NCBI GenBank assembly: GCA_965112965.1
Contig: CBCOTE010000022.1
Coordinates: 62,001 to 126,000, forward strand
DNA from: CBCOTE01 sp965112965
GTDB taxonomy: Bacteria; Desulfobacterota; Desulfovibrionia; Desulfovibrionales; Desulfovibrionaceae
DNA: 64,000 nucleotides
Reading direction: 5' to 3'
The stretch's first letter is position 1. Every line of letters begins with the position of its first letter. Made by a program: the position numbers and the translations under genes. Positions 62,563 through 64,000 of the stretch are shown piece by piece. Under the pieces are notes generated by a model. It searched no databases, was not told the DNA's origin, and saw only the letters and a program-made list of their open reading frames with translations.

Positions 62563-64000
62563 ATTATGCTCCTTTCCTTCTTCACCGAATCACCTAAGCC
62601 AAAAAAATCAAATGCGCTAACACAACATCCAATTAGAATGCTTTTCGCCAATGAACACCACGTCCACATTTTAACCATAAAATATTTCCTAGGCATCCGC
62701 CGGATTGTAAATCAGCCTATATGAAAATGACCAACGTAGTATAACGAATTTTTACCGCATGGGCAAGTACTGGCGACTCCATTAAGACGAAGACTAGCAA
62801 GATGAGATCTTCAATAGTACCCCCACCCAGGAGGGACACGCTAACCGCCTAGCGCTAGTCTTATAACTCACCTAAAAATGCAGTAAAGATATTAGCTGGA
62901 AGGTCAGCTATTTTTTTGGTTCAATAAAACTATAATTTCTAAAAAAAACTCAGCCAAATAATAACCAGTGGCAATTATGAAATAGCTGCTGGATATGGCT
63001 AAGGTAGGCATACCGAATAGAATTATATACTGATACTACTTTATAGGATTTTTTGATACGGAACGATTTTTTTTGGTTGCAGTCGAGTTGATAGAGATTA
63101 AGCCGGAGTCGCTAAATTGGGATATAGTGCTTAGCTAGAACAACATCATGCAAAACATTTGAAGTACTAACTATTTATTTTTTTGACCTCGTCATAATAT
63201 GATATCGTCTAAGGCGATTATTATCAAACCCCAGGTGTGTCGACAACTTCTCGGTCGGCCAAAATCAGTTCTTTTTGTACAATTATAAAAAATAGCGTTG
63301 TAAATATAAGTCTCCGGGCCGGGGTAGCCTAATAATTTGATATACCTGATTACAACCCGTCCAGCCATCAATATTTTGCTCCACACCGAATATCAAAAGC
63401 TATCCCAGCAAAAAAATAAGGTACAAAATTAGGTGGAGGAAGCATTAATTTCTTTACAGTACTCAGCCTTAGGCATCGACAGATAGATTTTGCCTTGGAT
63501 TGAGTTATATGAATTTATTTTTTCTTACATCAACAAGATACTGTTGATGTGGCGTGTAGTTATATAAGATGTTACACATTATATATAATATTTTTAACCA
63601 CTTTTTTCTATACATATCATGAAATATTTTGTCTATTACTCGTCAAAGTATCTTATTATAGCTTTAATCGGTCACAAATTATTATTTTTTATCTATATCT
63701 TCTCATTTAATATTTATTAAAAGGCCTGTATACATAAATTTTTCGTCATATTACGGTTTTACACACTAATGTCGAATTATACGGACGTTATAAAAATATT
63801 ATATCCGGTTGAATTTTTTTGTCAATGTTTACACTATCGCTTCTTGTATATCAACGAAGAATTTTTTTTATTCGACATATTATAATATTTCCTCAATTTA
63901 TTTTCAATATCAATACTCATTATAGTTTATTTATATTGTAACTTTTTTTGATACATAACGGTTTAACTATTGAAATTATGGCGACCGACTTACTAACTAC
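62563..64000. other. AT-rich non-coding tail
   Basis: About 1.4 kb without a gene. From about 63520 to the end the sequence is strongly AT-rich, with many T5-T8 runs and no open frame of note. A 64-codon minus-strand open stretch at 63192-63386 has no binding site. I see no RNA gene, origin motif (DnaA boxes) or repeat array. Confidence 0.45.

Overview
The window looks like a piece of a strongly degraded, host-restricted Desulfovibrio-like genome (Desulfobacterota, Desulfovibrionales). The taxonomic guess rests on two things: the minus-strand order ispE, tRNA-Gln, prs, rplY (long Ctc/L25 form), pth, carD, rho, which I know from Desulfovibrio, and the similarity of the HflX, SelB, Rho and FliF/G/H/I products to that group. 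The reductive state is seen directly. Only about 25 kb of 64 kb (roughly 39%) is intact coding sequence. The remainder holds genes broken by many stops and indels, long A/T and C/G homopolymers, and AT-rich sequence with no recognisable content.

Layout: (1) 1-572, start of a MATE-type transporter running off the left edge. (2) 0.64-2.9 kb, a decayed fusion of cysteine synthase and a cysteinyl-tRNA-synthetase-like module; then to 8.1 kb only unidentified debris. (3) 8.1-11.7 kb, intact NAD operon nadC-nadA-nadB with a long AT hairpin after it. (4) 13.4 kb tRNA-Leu(UAG), then hypC and the housekeeping cluster rho-carD-pth-rplY-prs-tRNA-Gln-ispE to 20 kb. (5) 20-22.9 kb, decayed macro-domain gene and other remnants. 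(6) cysS. (7) 24.5-31.5 kb, debris including a long plus-strand decayed cluster. (8) selB. (9) 33.5-37.3 kb debris, then an ABC permease, a PfkB kinase and cutA. (10) 41.5-42.2 kb, decayed endonuclease III. (11) Glycosyltransferase plus methyltransferase pair. (12) Cardiolipin synthase at 48.8 kb. (13) Flagellar block fliF-fliG-fliH-fliI (51.8-56.6 kb). (14) Decayed purH followed by hflX with a lost upstream start. (15) A lone intact unknown gene at 62.2-62.6 kb in an AT-rich tail.

Together the retained genes cover transcription termination, translation (two tRNAs, cysS, pth, L25, HflX), PRPP, NAD and isoprenoid supply, selenocysteine insertion, hydrogenase maturation, a cell-envelope sugar pathway, cardiolipin, and the flagellar MS-ring/export base. 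The recognisable lost genes are cysteine synthase, purH, nth and a macro-domain hydrolase. This fits a lineage that keeps cofactor synthesis and information processing while losing amino-acid and purine synthesis and DNA repair. I found no CRISPR array, insertion sequence, prophage or integrase. The strongest items for a second look are the divergent FliI catalytic loop, the hflX start-codon loss, the CysK-CysS fusion relic, and the orphan gene near the right end.
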